This document shows, one piece after another, positions 31,786-45,408 of a stretch of 64,000 nt of DNA (its first letter is position 1; each line of letters starts with the position of its first letter). The stretch is from Cornus controversa. Lineage: Eukaryota > Streptophyta > Magnoliopsida > Cornales > Cornaceae. Made by a program: the position numbers and the translations under genes. Location: positions 12,903,541 to 12,967,540 of the forward strand of contig CM048849.1 in NCBI GenBank assembly GCA_026545225.1. Reading direction: 5' to 3'. The notes beneath the pieces are model-generated. The model saw nothing but the letters and a program-made list of their open reading frames with translations. It was not told the origin of the DNA and made no database searches.

Positions 31786-33597
31786 CACCCCCAAACTTAC
31801 ATATTGCTAGTCCCTTAGCAATACGATATTACAAAAATAAAATTAACTATCTTATACAAAAGTTTAATCATGCTCAGCCATCAACTACATAAAGGGCGAT
31901 CATCCGTTCATTTCACATTTGGCAAATGCAACAAGTATTATAGAACTATGTGGTCATTAGCAAAAATGGACTTTCACAAGCTATAAATAAACGACAGTCC
32001 CCACATAATGGCCAGCCCGAACAAACATAACAATTCCAACCCCAAAATCCTCTTTGAAAAGTGAACATGCATTCTAACGTGTGGCTTTTGTCATATTTGG
32101 AGAAGAAAACGAACAAATCTATTTTTAAGAGAAAAACTCATTGAAAATGCTCGACACAGTCATTCATTATCACAAAACATTCATGATTGCTCATGTGCGG
32201 ATGACCGTGCAATGCTTAGCTCTTTTTGCTTTCTTGTAAGCCCATGTAGCGGTATTGGGCCAATGACTCCCAAACCAATTGGTTTTAGGGCATTAGGTGA
32301 AGAAGCACCCCTCGGACTTAATAACCGAGCTTACAAGGCGATGAGCGTAAGCAAGCCACCCGCTTATCATTGCTCAACCTTACACACTTATACGCGAATA
32401 TTCCCTGCTTTGAGGCATAGAAATCCGGTTTATTGAGTGAGAAGGCTTATTGCATATTTTTCTCTTTTTCTTTCTTTTTCCTTTTTTTTTTACAACAACC
32501 GGAAAAACTTATTCTTTAAGTTGTTCAGATAAAAATAGAAATTTACAAAATTCTCCATCAGACTTATACCCCATAATTTCAAATGCATGTGTGTGAATTT
32601 GTGCGGTTAAGGACAAATTTAGGGCAAGAACTGTACGTGCTCGAATTTGGACAAAAATGTAGACCGTTCTAGCCTACTGTATAGCTTGCAAAAGTGCGGG
32701 TATTTACAATGTTAAAGTTCTTAACTACCTACTGCATTTACCTCAGACATTTATTCGAATGATCTTCCTTTAAAAAGCCAGACATCATAGCAAGCATGCA
32801 AAAATATCAAGAAGAAAAAAAAACTGCTCTACAATGACACTCAATATAATGACAGAACATTGCATGCGTATGCAAGTGGTATAGCATACCGCACCCCCAA
32901 ACTTATATGCAACATTGTCCTCAATGTTTGGACAAGAAGAACAAGGAAAGAAGTTACCGGGATGGCAGAATGCGAGAAAAATGGTATTCCCCAGCAGCTG
33001 TCATCCTGAAAATAAGAAAAAACCTGCACAGAACACCAACTGGATACCACGAGCATTAAAAGGAACAAAAAGTAGATAAACAGAACATAATGAAATAATT
33101 ATGCACAAACAGACAATGCCAATATCACTGTATATCTAAGGGTCTGAACTGGTGTTTCCCAATTGTCTAAGAGGTCTATGCGATAAGATATTGACTATCC
33201 AGGCACGCTAACGTATAGCACGCAAAGGGGTTGCCTTTCTTTATTACCGTCATACTATGTTGAAATAATCTCAACAGTATTGGGAATTGAAACCAGGCGG
33301 TAATAAATGGAAATCATCAACTGAATCGCATATAACAATTAGACAAGTGGTACTACATACATAGTCAAAGTATAGAGAACAGATATATTGACAGAAAGCA
33401 AAAATAAAGACAAGAAAGATAACACATGGTATAAAAGAAAATATAAATGTATTCCATATAGATGAAAATGAGTTTCAGTACAAAGTGTACATGTAGGTGG
33501 AATACTAAAAAAGAAACTAAACATAGCCAACATGGCCTATCAAAAATAAAGAAAGAAAAATACAGAAAGTAAAGCATAAAAGATGAATAAAATGCAG
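31786..33597 (-). other. Env-to-LTR spacer of element B
   Basis: Non-coding counterpart of 14901-16722. It contains the PPT (31786-31800), and the hairpin with second PPT-like motif (CACCCCCAAACTTA at 32892-32905, then the ACATTGTCCTCAATGT stem at about 32912-32928). Confidence 0.8.
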
Positions 33598-34827
33598 CTA
33601 CTCGAAGGCGGGTGGTGGTGGTGGCTCGGTGGGAGTAGAAGTGGAGGCGGAAGCTCGACCTACGAATAGGAACTGCAGGTCCTGCCGGAAGACTCAGAAC
33701 TCGTCTAGAATAGCTCTCTGGCCTTGTGCCAGAGAAGAAATGTCCGTCCGAATGCCTGCCAGCTGACTCTGCGTCACCTGGACATGCTCGTCAAAACCCT
33801 GCTGGAGCCGCTCTACGTCAGCCGCCAGGCAGGAGTAGCCTGTCGCTAGTATGTTGTGCCGCTCTGCAGCCACGTCCATCTCCTCCTCCTCCTCCTCCTC
33901 CATCTCCTCGTCCTCTAAGTCAGCCCCTACAGGCTCTCCCTCATCCGTCTCCACCGGGGCATCCATATCTACATCGTCTGGTGGATCACCCTGGTGGTCC
34001 TATCGCTCTAAGTGTCGCCTCACCCTCTCCCACTGAGTAGATGTGAAGTAGGTGGGCGGTGCCAACTGAATGTCAGTACGACTGACCAGTATACTGGCAC
34101 TGCTGAGAAAAGCGGCGATCAGGAAAGGGAAGGGAAGCCGCCAACTAGCTGCTCTCCTCATCCTCTTGTTCACGAGGCCCTCCCAGACCTTGAACATCTG
34201 CCCCCAGATTAGCGACGGGATCGAAAACCAAGTGCCAGTGTGGAAAGCATAGAGGCAACGGAGGTGGTCGCCCCTACGCTCTGCCATGTGCTGCAGCGGA
34301 CACGCGTTCTTGATGAGAACGGTGTCCAAGAACCAAAACCTGCTCGGGCACATCAATTTGGACGTGCAGTTGTGACGGGGCGTGGTGAACGCCCCGCCAC
34401 ACATGTCCATCACGATCGAGAACAGTGTCGTGTCTGCGGGGAGTGCGGCCCTGAAGAGTGGCTGACCGTCCGGGCCAACCATGTCCGTTGGCTGCTGGTG
34501 AGGTATGCCGAGCATATGCGCAATCCGGCTCGGCGTAATCATGATCGTGACAGTGCCCACGACCGTCTCTAGTGTATCCGGCGCCGTGCAGGAGTAGGTC
34601 ATGTGATCGTAAAAGACCTGCACTAAGCGCTCGTGTGCCACGTCGGTGGGAGGCACACATAGCCGGTCGAGGCGACGCCTCCTGAGCTCAGCAACTGTCC
34701 ACGCGGTGTCGGGACGACTCTCGAACTCTGCTAAGTCAAAAATTTACTCCGGGTGGAACTTCTGAGACAGGAAGACTCGCCCGGGCACGTCTCGAACAGA
34801 ACCGGCGGCGTTCTTCACCCTCGCCAT
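33598..34827 (-). pseudogene. Env-like ORF of element B, broken
   Basis: Homologue of the element A env-like ORF. It starts at ATG 34827, meets TAA at codon 28 (TAG in A), is open from 34656, then has a Gln-to-TAG stop near 33997 and an Arg-to-TGA stop at 33694, and ends at TAG 33598-33600. The RFWFLDTVLIKNACPLQHM block and the acidic, coiled-coil and Pro-rich tail are kept. Compared with A, the glutamate run after the acidic block is longer. Confidence 0.88.
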
Positions 34828-34841
34828 AGTCTCGGAACAGT

Positions 34842-35229
34842 CTGCACTTGATTCCAAAAATTACGTAAATAAAAGATAAATAAGAAGAAAACTAAACTAA
34901 GAATAAACTAAAAGAAGAAAAAATGAAAATGAAGTCCTAGTCCATGGCGCTGACAAGAATTCAAAAACTCGCTCTCAAAGAGGCAGTGTGAACGGATGCA
35001 ACCGAAACGAAGGTGCCGCGGTTACACACCGAACACTAAGCATTTTAAACAAAAAGAATGCCAAATCTCACTCCTACATGAATTCCTACCCCCCGAAACT
35101 TGCAAAAATCTCATTACAAACACCGCAAATGCACCTATCCAACCCAATATCATCTAAATATGTTTATTACGCTGTAAAACTATCAAAAATGGCGAAAAAG
35201 TATACAAAAAGTAGCCATGCATCACTTAC
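34842..35229 (-). other. Putative leader intron of the env-like gene (element B)
   Basis: On the minus strand the donor GAG|GTAAGT starts the intron at 35229 and the acceptor GTGCAG|A ends it at 34842 (388 bp), matching element A's 387 bp. Confidence 0.65.
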
Positions 35230-35490
35230 CTCAAGAGGAAGAAGATGAACGGCTCAAACAGAAGAAGACCCACTCGCAGCCACGAAGAGAAGATAGCGCG
35301 AGTGCTAGCGGCGGCTTCGTACTATGTCAGATGGTGGTGGATGATCGGGAATGGTAGATCGAGTGCTCGGGAGTGCTTGGAGAAATTCTGGATCGCATGG
35401 AGGAAGGGAAGAATTCGGATGGTTGTTTTGAAATGAGAGGGAAGCCCAACGGTTTAAATAAGCTTTCGGATCACATGCAGGCATCGCATG

Positions 35491-35852
35491 CATTTCGATT
35501 GATCGAGATGTGCATTTCGATCAATCGAGATTTTGATTGATCGAAATCTCACTTCGATCAATCAAAATGAGCTTCAATCGATCGAAATTCCTTCCTCGAT
35601 CAATCAAAAATTCCTTCACTGAATCGAGTTTTTACTTCGATCAATCGAACTTTTAATTCATTCAATCGAAATTTTATTTCGATCAATCGAAATCTTCGAT
35701 CGATCGAAGATCCATCGAAGTGTAATCGAAGAATACTACCTCTCGGGACTTTAGACTTGGCAAATTCTCTGCAATTTTTCGATCGATCGAAACTAAAATC
35801 TCGATCAATCGAAATCTCGATTGATCGAGATCTTGGTTTCGATCAATCGAGA
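35491..35852. repeat. Internal palindromic array upstream of env (element B)
   Basis: About a dozen TCGATCAATCGA-type units, followed on the minus strand by CTTATTTAAACCGTTGGGC, the internal TATA-like site at about 35450. Confidence 0.88.
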
Positions 35853-36022
35853 TGCTCAAAAACAGTCAGCTTCAAGTATGCTACAAGGACTTGGATATTT
35901 GGGAATTAGATACTACATTACTTAGATACAAACCTACTTTGGATTAAAGGGACATCATGGAAGCATGATAGCTACCATGGCTTCGCCACCTTATACGTCT
36001 ATGGCGCGACGTCCGGATCGGC

Positions 36023-39000
36023 TCACGAGTCAAAATACACGGGATCTGTCAAAGTGACGACATCCACGTATTCGGTGGTGACTTGGTCATCCACGCACAC
36101 TTTTAAGCGCTGCCTGTTTACTTTAAACAACGAGCCATCTTTCAAGTCCTTTAATTCCACCGCTCCGTGGGGAGCGACGGAATTAACCAAAAATGGACCA
36201 TCCCAACGGGAGCGAAGTTTTCCGGGAAACAAATGGAGGCGGGAGTTGTACAACCATACTTTTTGGCCCGGCGAAAATGTTTTGACTCGAATATTACGAT
36301 CATGAAAGGCTTTGGACTTTGCCTTATAGATTTTTGCATTCTCATACGCATCATGTCGCAATTCTTCCAATTCATTTAATTGAAGCTTTCGATTAGATCC
36401 GGCCTTTTGCATGTCAAAATTGAAAGTTTTGGTGGCCCACATAGCTTTATGCTCCAATTCAACCGGAAGATGGCATGCCTTGCCATAAACCAACCGATAA
36501 GGTGACATTCCAATGGGAGTTTTATATGCGGTTCGGTATGCCCATAATGCATCGTTTAGTCGCAATGACCAATCTTTCCGGTCGGGCCGAACAATTTTCT
36601 GAAGAATGTTCTTAATCTCCCTATTGGATACTTCTACTTGGCCACTGGTTTGGGGATGGTATGGGGTGGCTACTTTGTGTGTGACGGAGTATTTGGTAAG
36701 CAAGGTTTGAAGGAACCGGTTACAGAAATGTTTACCTCCGTCACTGATGATGGCCCGAGGCGTACCAAACTGGCTAAAAATATTAGCTTGAATGAATTTA
36801 ACCACAACTGCGTGATCATTGGTTTTGGTAGCAACGGCCTCTATCCACTTAGATACGTAGTCCACCGCCACAAGTATGTACTCATGACCAGTAGAGGGTG
36901 GAAATGGTCCCATGAAGTCAAAGCCCCACACATCAAATATTTTAACGATAAGAATAGGGTTAAGAGGCATCATGTCCTTCCGAGACATCGCGCCAAGGCA
37001 CTGACATCACTCACAAGAGCGGCAGAATGAATATGCATCCCGATGAAGTGTCGGCCAGAAAAATCCGCATTGGAGAATTTTTGCTGCAGTTTTCTTGGCA
37101 CTAAAGTGTCCCCCACAAGCGAGTGTATGACAAAACTTGAGAATGCTTTGGAATTCACTGTTGGGTACACACCTTCGAATTATTTGATCGGGGCAATATT
37201 TGAACAATCGAGGATCGTCCTAATAATATGATCGTGATTGGGAGAAAAAACGATCCTTCTCTTGCTTGGTCCAAGAAGATGGTATTTTACCGGTTGCCAA
37301 GTAATTAACCACATCCGCATACCAAGGGATACTCTCTTGAGAGATGACAAAGAGTTGTTCATCCAGGAAGGATTCACAAACTGGAATGGAATTATGGAGG
37401 GATTCAACAAGAATTCTAGATAGGTGGTCAGCCACCACATTTTCAGTTCCCTTTTTGTCTCTAATCTCAAAATTGAACTCTTGCAATAAGAGTATCCATC
37501 GGATCAACCTAGGCTTGGTGTCCTTTTTGGCCAAAAGGTGCCGGAGGGCAGCATGGTCCGAATAGACAATGACCTTTGAACCTAATAAATAAGCTCAAAA
37601 TTTGTCTAATGCAAATACTACCGCAAGCAATTCCTTTTCCGTTGTGGTATAATTGATTTGAGCCTCGGAAAGGGTTTTACTTGCGTAATAGATGACATGT
37701 GGAAGTTTGTCTACTCGTTGCCCTAAGACAGCACCCATGGCATAATCGGATGCATCACACATAATCTCAAATGGGAGAGCCCAATTTGGAGGGATTAGAA
37801 TTGGAGCGGTTGTAAGCATGGTGCGGAGTTTTTCAAAAGCATTAAGGCACGCTTCATCAAAGGTAAAGCGCGACTCTTTTTCAAGAAGGCGACACAAAGG
37901 CCGAGAGATCTTGCTAAAGTCTTTGATGAAACGGTGATAAAAGCCCGCATGCCCAAGGAATGAACGAATCTCTCTCACCGTTGATGGTGGAGGAAGTTTG
38001 GAAATGAGTTCAACATTGGCCTTATCAACCTCTATTCCTCTCTTAGACACAATGTGCCCTAGGACAATACCCTCTTGAACCATAAAATGGCTCTTCTCCC
38101 AACTAAGAATTAGGTTGGTCTCTTGACATCGTTTGAGAACACAAGCTAGATTTTGGAGGCATGATTCAAATGAAGGCCCAAAAATGAAAAAATCATCCAT
38201 GAACACTTCCAAGAATTTTTCCACCATGTCCGAGAAGATAGACGTCATACACCGTTGAAAAGTCGCTGGTGCATTGCACAACCCAAAGGGCATGCATCTA
38301 TAAGCAAATGTGCCGAAGGGACATGTAAAGGTGGTTTTCTCTTGGTCCCTCGGGTATATAGCAACCTGATTATAGCCGGAATATCCATCCAAAAAGTAAT
38401 AAAAACTTTGCCCGGCTAATCTCTCCAATATTTGATCAATAAATGGGAGGGGGAAGTGATCTTTCCGAGTGGCTGAATTTAACTTTCGATAATCAATACA
38501 CACTCTCCATCCTGTGGTGGTGCATTGGGGAACTAATTCACTCTTATCATTAGGTTGCACCGTAATACCAGACTTCTTTGGAACCACTTGAGTGGGACTA
38601 ACCCACTTGCTATCTGAGATGGGGTAAATGATTCCCGCATCTAGTAACTTCACCACCTCCTTCATTACAACGTCCTTCATGTTTGGATTTAATCGACGTT
38701 GTGCCTCCCTTGAGGTCTTTGCATCCTCTTCCAAGTGTATGCGGTGCATACAAATAGAAGGGTCTATTCCCTTAAGATCTGCCACACTCCATCCTATTGC
38801 CTCCTTGTGCTCTTTTAGCACTTTTATAAGTTCCATCTCTTGATCATGGGTAAGATTGGAAGCAATAATGACTGGAAGGGTCTCATTAGCGCCCAAGAAA
38901 ACATACTTGAGTGTAGCCGGTAGGGGCTTGAGCTCAAGTTGTGGTGGGGAAATTAAAGAAGGAGTTTGGGAAGTTTTGGTCAAAGGGGGCAAGGGTTCTC

Positions 39001-41655
39001 TCGGAACTCTCCATTTGGGCAAATCCATGACAGTATTAACATCGAGCATGGAATTGACTTCACATATGTATTGCTCAATGTCAAAATCATCATAGTTGAA
39101 GTGATTTAGGCATGCCTCTAAAGGATCCTTGGAAAGAATAGAAGGAAGTGCTTCTTGAACAAGGTCTTCCACAACATCAACACAAAAGCACTCACTTTCG
39201 TCGTCGGATGTGTGGTGGGAAGCATTGAAAATGTTCAAGCGGACTTTCATATTCCCAAAAGAGATGTCCATCACTCCGGTATGGCAATTAACGCAAGCGT
39301 TTGCCGTGGCCAAGAATGGACGACCTAGAATGATAGGAATATGACGATTTGGATTTTGGACCAGTTCCGTGTCAAGGACTATGAAGTCCACCGAAAAATA
39401 GAATTTGTCCACTTGAATGATGACATCCTCAATGATGCCACGTGGTTGCTTCACCGAGCGGTCAGCGAGTTGCAACACAACCGTGGTATGCTTGAGTTCC
39501 CCCAAACCTAGTTGTTGGTAAACTGAGAATGGAAGCAAATTGACACTAGCCCCTAGATCAAGGAGTGCCTTTTCAAAAGATTGATTTTCAATGGTGCACG
39601 AAATGGTCGGAGCACCCGGATCTTTGAATTTAGGAGGGGCTTGGTGTTGGAAAATGGAGCTTATGTGCTCAGTTAAGAGGACTTTCTTAGGAACATTATT
39701 CCTAGATTTTCACTTTTGAGTGCACAAGTCCTTCAAGAATTTCGCATAGGAGGGAATTTGTCGAATAGCATCAAGGAGAGGGAGATTGATCTTTACTTGC
39801 TTGAAGATCTCCATCATGTCTTGGATTTTCTCTCCTTGCTTCCCGAAATGAGAAGGTTCCTTCAATCTTTGAGGAAAAGGAACCGGAGGTTCATAAGAGG
39901 TGTCAAGATTTGGAATTGATGATGACACAACTTCACTTGCCTTTCCTTTTGGATTTGAAGGGGTATTTTGCAAATTTGGATTTAACAGAAACAATTTTGG
40001 ATTTAATTGGGATTCTTTTGGATTTTTAGGTTGCTCTTGGAATTCCTTTCTCTCTTCCTCCCCTACTTTGGAATTAATGATTTTACCACTCCTCAAGGTT
40101 GTGATTGATTGAACTTGCTCCGGAGGAGCATTACAAGTTGAAGATGATGGATCCTCAATCACATGGACACCTTTGGGATTCGCCACCGGTTGACTCGGCA
40201 ACTTACCTTCCTCCCTTCTATTTAAGGCATTAGCTAGTTGCCCGATTTGAGCTTCTAGCCTAGCCATAGATTGAGCATTGGCTTCAAGCTTAGAGATTGA
40301 TTGAGAGTGAGTTTGCAATAAGCGGGTATTGACCTCAAGATTGCTTATCACTCTTTCTTCAAAGCTTTGGCTTCTCGGAGGAGGTGGTGGTTGTTGGTAA
40401 TTAGATCTTTGATTGTAAGGTTGAGGATTTGGCCTATAATGAGGCTGTTGAGATTGGGAATTGAAAGAATTTTGCCCTTGGAAAGAGGGACTTGATTCTT
40501 GAGGTTTCCATGAAAAAGTCGAATGGTTCTTGTAACCAGGATTGTACGTGTTTGAATATGGATCATTCATTTGTTTAGAGTACAAGGCATTCGCTTGCTC
40601 TTGAGCATAATCGGGAGATTGCCCGGAATAGGACAATCTCGCACAAAATGCGAAATGCTATAGCAAAACGAACACCCTTCCTGATTTTGGACAGATTGGT
40701 TTGGAGTAGGCAGCCCATTTTTCATGATTAAATCCATTTTTCGGGACAAGGCTTCTACTTGCATGGCTACCTCATCTACCCGTGAAATCTCATGCACTCC
40801 TCTACAAGGTTGGGTGGCCTTCCCTTTCCTAGTGGAGGAGCGTTGAGCTGAATTGTTGCTTAGGGTTTGAAAAAGTTTCCATGCCTCATCGGGGCTTTTC
40901 AAAAGGTATCCACCCCCACACGCGGAGTCTATCATTTGTCTATGTTGCTCACTCACCCCATCATAAAAGCTTTGCACTAGCTGCCATTTTGGGACAGCAT
41001 GATGCGGACAAGATTTTAAAAGATCTTTTAACCTCTCCCACGTCTCATGGAATTGTTCTTGGTCAATTTGGGTGAATCCGGTGATTGCTCGCCGAATATC
41101 ACTTGTCTTACCCATTGGGAAGTATTTTTTTAAGAACTCTATTTGCATCTCCGCCCAAGAATGGATTGAGTTAGGTTCTAAGGAGTTGAACCAACTTCTA
41201 GCTTTATCTTTTAGGGAGAAGGGGAACATACGCAGCTTTAGGTCATCCTCCGTAAAGTGTGGTACACGAATAGTGGAACACACGGAAAGGAAGTAATCTA
41301 AGTGCCGGTACGGATCCTCATTAGGAAGACCGTGGAAGCTATTAAGAAGATTGATGGCGGAGGACTTTATTTTGAATTGATTTGCCGCTACATCCAGAAA
41401 TTGAATACATGAAGGTACTTCAAATGTAGTCGAAAGGTAAAAGTCCATAAGCAACTCTCCTTGAGGAGGTGGTGGTGGAGGTGGTTGTTCATGATTAAAA
41501 GGAGGTAGTCCGGGAGGTTGTCTCTCATTTGGATCCATGTTTTCAGTCCTAGGCAATATAGGGTCCCTAGAGGTTCCTCTACGTTGTCTAAGTGTTCGTT
41601 CAAGTTCAATGTTACACGGAAGCAAAGGAAGTGACAAGGATCGTCTACCTAGCAT
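36023..41655 (-). pseudogene. Gag-pol of element B, broken
   Basis: The gag start is intact at 41655 (MLGRRSLSLPLLPCN), showing what element A lost. The CCHC knuckle CSFCYSISHFVRDC lies near 40650. Lesions relative to A: one base lost near 40625 (frameshift); stops at 39710-39712 (Arg to TGA), 37595-37597 (Arg to TGA), 37220-37222 (Trp to stop) and 37007-37009 (Arg to TGA). Protease and RT are in one frame here (NASHHTSDDESEC), so gag-pol is normally a single ORF. RT keeps a FMDD active site and integrase keeps its DDE blocks. Most stops are C-to-T changes, often at CpG. Confidence 0.95.
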
Positions 41656-41940
41656 GCATTAACAATCGAACAACACCTCAATACACAAAGTAACAATAAT
41701 CTATACAAAAAGAATGAATGAATTCAAACCACTAATTTTAGGCTTTATACTCACAAAGGGTTCCAAGTTTACTCCTTTTAGATGCCCGCTATGTGGTATA
41801 CCTAGAATCAAGAAGTTTGAGAAATAAGAACAAGATATATACAAAAAGAATGAAAGAATTTCTAGGCTAAGAATTAAACCAGAATTAATCTTCCAATGGT
41901 GACAATTAAACCGTAGTCCCCGGCAACGGCGCCAAAATTT
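41656..41940 (-). other. Leader of element B between primer site and gag
   Basis: Non-coding 5' leader, about 285 bp, from the primer site to the gag ATG. Nothing else is recognised. Confidence 0.7.
41917..41934 (-). other. Primer binding site of element B
   Basis: On the minus strand TGGCGCCGTTGCCGGGGA, six bases after the 5' LTR, complementary to the 3' end of a plant tRNA-Asp; this is the usual Athila primer site. Confidence 0.9.
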
Positions 41941-43370
41941 TGATGTGGTCGGAACTAAATTATATTGTAAGCTTAATTTTTCCCTTTTTATCAAAATATA
42001 ATTTAACCACTCGCAAGAGCACGAATCTTTGTAGATAAGGTTCTATATAGAGGGTATCGATCCCACGAGGACTAGTCGCAATTGTCTTAAAGGAAGATTA
42101 ATTACACTTTAATTCTAAAAACAGGTTTTTGAATTTGTGTTTATCAACTATTGCATGAATGAAATGACAAGAAAAGTAAAGAGTTTAAAGTTGGGAGAGA
42201 GAACTAGGGTAGGTTTCCACCACTAGCCGTTCACATGTTCATAAGTGTAGCAAGCATGGGATTCGTTAATTAAATGCCTAACAATGTCATTAGGCTTGTG
42301 ACCTTAATGACATATCAAAAGATCAACGTGTGTGCTAACCTATCATAATCCATCTTCAACAAGCATAGCTCTTCAACCTAACTAACTACCTAATTACTCT
42401 ATTCTCTAAATGAACACTACATGCATCCAAACTACCTTGTCTTGGCATGGTCTATACAAACTAACATCACACATTCATTTAAACACCATTATCTAGCCAT
42501 CATTTGCACTTCTTGTGGAATATGCAAATGTTGTGCATTCAAGTGACAAAATCTACTCTAAGACAAGAATAAATTCCATATCAAATGAATATATATAAGA
42601 GATGTATTTGTGTACATAATCACTAGGCTAAATAATCAACATTTAATTACAAATCCCAAGAGCTACAAAGATGAACAAGTTTACATGGCTAGGAGTTGAA
42701 ACCAACACCCTAGTAGAAGAGTTAGTTGCTCATGGTTGCCTTGCACCCTTCCATTGATGAAGAAAGTGAAGCTTCTTGGTCTGGTTCAGCTTCTCCTCTT
42801 CCTCTCCCGAAGGTCTCTCTTGAAGTATTCTGATGTGTGTTGAGAGATATGTGAGATATGAGAGATATGGCCCTTTTTATGCTTTTTGGCTCCTTTTTCT
42901 CCCTTGGGGGCCCACCATATATATATATATATCATTATATATATCTCTTGTATCAAGAAGGCACCCAAAAGTCTTGTTCAAGTCAGACAATCCCCCTAAG
43001 TCGTGCAAAAAGGGGGATTTTGTTGCAAGTGGGAGAGCAGGTGAGCAAGTGGCCAAGTGGGTTCTGCAGAATCTCGATTGATCGAGATTGAATCTCGATT
43101 GATCGAGATTTCGATCAATCGAAATGAGATCTCGATCAATCGAGATTTCGATTAATCGAGATCAACATCTCGATTGATCGAGATGCCTTTGGCTGCATTT
43201 TCTGATTTCTTCTCTTGACTGCAGAAAGCTTCAAACTTTGCTCCATTTACTCCAATACCTGCAAAACATCAAAAACACAAAAATACCGTAAACATATCTC
43301 GGTAGACGCAAAAACGGAACTAACATATGCAATAAAGAGGGTTCAAATGCATAGAATTGAACACTTATCA
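41941..43370 (-). repeat. 5' LTR of element B
   Basis: 1430 bp. About six differences from the 3' LTR by eye (for example CAAGCATGGG versus CAAACATGGG, GTATTTGTGTAC versus GTATTTTTGTAC). The palindrome array is at 43072-43186. CATAG follows. Confidence 0.96.
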
Positions 43371-45281
43371 CATAGATCGAGACGAGTTGAATGGTATATT
43401 CATACGCACGATTCGGTGCCTAGAAGAGACCAAAAAATGGCCGGAAAGTTTCGGCACCATTGTTGATATGCCATTGCAGGAAAAGGAAGAAAAAAAGAAA
43501 AAAAAAAAGAAGAAGAGGGGGCAGTGCCCCGCACGCGCACCGCCGGCGCGTCGGGGTGCGGGCCACCAGTGCCGGGGACAGTCCAGATTATTTTTATATA
43601 TTTTTTTAATATTTTTAAATGGTTTTTTAAATTTGAAAAATAGGAAAAATAACATTTCAAATTATTTTTAAATTATGGAAAATTCTAAAAAACATTGGGT
43701 AACCTTTTGGGGATAGAATACTCTTGGGTTTTAAATTTCAAGTCAAAATGAGGTTCCCTTGTGGTTAAAGTAGCATAAAAAGTGTGCCTCAAAACTAGAT
43801 TTTTATTTTCATTTATTTTGGAAATATTTTAAAATTTCTAGAAAATTCTAAAAAAATTTAGGTAACCTTTTAGAGATAGAATACACTTGGGTTTTAAATT
43901 TCAAATGGGAATGAGCTTCCCTCTTGGTTAAATTGGTTTTAAAAGTATGCCTCAAAATTGGGTTTTCATTTTCTTTTATTTGGAAAATATTTTTAAATTT
44001 TGAAAAACTTTCAGAATGATTAAATATTCTTGTTAGGAACAGAATAGGCCTGGAAACCTAGATTAGAGCTCGGTTTAGTCTCCCTTGATGATTTAGGTAC
44101 ATTGAAGATTTGGTTGTGTTTGTTCATATAATTGGTGGTTGTATTTTTTTCCTTCCTTAATTGTGTTCTTTGAACTCAAACTATTCAAGATACTTGATAT
44201 TAGTTTAATTGTGTATTAGTTATTTTATTATGGTAATTGAACTTCTGTTATATTAAATTAATGTGCTAAGTAGGTTAGATCTTTTGTTTTGGTTTAATAG
44301 GTTAGTTGTAGAGGCATGCAAGGATTGCCAGGGGCATGTCAGGATTGCCAATACCTAATAAGGTATCTAAGGTTAGTTAGGGAGGCATGTAAGGATTGTC
44401 AGGGGGTAGGTTAGGATTGTCAATCCTAATAAGGTATTTGAGGATAGTATAGAAGGCATGTCAGGATTGCCTAGTGTAATAGGGTATTATATTTGTGCCT
44501 TTGGTTTGAACTTAGAAATAGGTTTTAAATTTGTGTGATAGGGGTTGGGTTAGGACGGTATACAGGATGACTTCTATTTTGGAGACATAAGACAGATAAG
44601 GAAATGATTTGAGATAACATAGATAAGGGACGCATGTCAGGATTGCCAATACCTAATAAGGTATTTAAGGATTAATTAGGGAGGCATGTCAGGATTGCCA
44701 ATAGGGTAGTTAACAAAGATAAGAGAGGCATGTCAGGATAGCCAACACCTAATAAGGTATTTAAGGTTAATTAGGGAGGCATGTGAGGATTGCTAATTAC
44801 ATAGTAAGGTACTTAATATATATATAAGGGAGGTATGTTAGGATTACCAAATATGACTAAGGTATTTTATTTAATAAAGTGTCCGGGCATGTAAGGACTG
44901 TCTTTGGTTTGAACTCAGAAAATAGGTTATATAATTTGTGTGATAGGAGATGATGTGGAGGATGGTTCCTATTATGGAACAAATGTTAAATAAAGAAATG
45001 ATACGTATACATCTATGTTTGATGTATTGGGATGGTGTGGAAGATGTTTGCCAGTTGTTTGATTGGGTTGTAGTTGAGAGAACTTGCTTGTGGGTTTAAC
45101 CCATTTTATTGATATTTCAGGTTCCAGGTAGTTTCCATCTCAAAGTTAAAGTGTGGAGTTCGTAGAGCGTGACGGTCATCTATTTCTTACTAGACTTTAG
45201 TGTAGGGACTTAGATCTTTTCATAAAGTATTTTACTTTTATGATTTTTAGTTAAAGGGGTGCCTGAGTTACGGGACTTACA
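43371..45281. repeat. Solo LTR F, right portion
   Basis: Continuation of the LTR begun at 29373. It contains a GC-rich patch (43515-43570) embedded in AT-rich DNA, a minisatellite (44310-44905), and the end GGACTTACA at 45281. The short frame over the purine run near 43490 is an artefact. Confidence 0.65.
44310..44905. repeat. Minisatellite with GGCATGTCAGGATTGCC units in LTR F
   Basis: About ten copies of GGCATGTCAGGATTGCC, often followed by AATACCTAATAAGGTATTTAAGG, spaced roughly 50 bp where regular (44631, 44683, 44727, 44778, 44832). Confidence 0.85.
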
Positions 45282-45408
45282 AGTTGTATTATTTAGACTA
45301 CTATTATGTTTATTTAATGTTATTTATTATTTTAGTTAGACTTTTCTTTTAGCATTTATAATTCTTTTCATTCTATCCTTGTATTATATGCTTGTTCTTA
45401 TCAGTTGT

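Larger units (their letters stand above)
30356..43370 (-). mobile_element. Complete Athila-type Ty3/gypsy element B
   Basis: Both LTRs are 1430 bp and the duplication CATAG lies on each side (30351-30355, 43371-43375). It has a primer site for tRNA-Asp, gag-pol, pol-env palindromic spacer, env-like ORF, PPT-like motifs and PPT, the same family as element A. Total 13.0 kb. About six differences between its LTRs were seen by eye, so the insertion is recent. Yet gag, pol and env carry several stops and a frameshift, mostly C-to-T type changes. Confidence 0.97.

Noticed and set aside
43368..43671. Phe/Lys-rich frames around the purine run at 43480-43520
   Set aside because: Low-complexity translations on both strands within LTR F.
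29368..45286. Perfect target duplication for LTR F
   Set aside because: Flanks AGCTT and AGTTG agree at only three of five bases.
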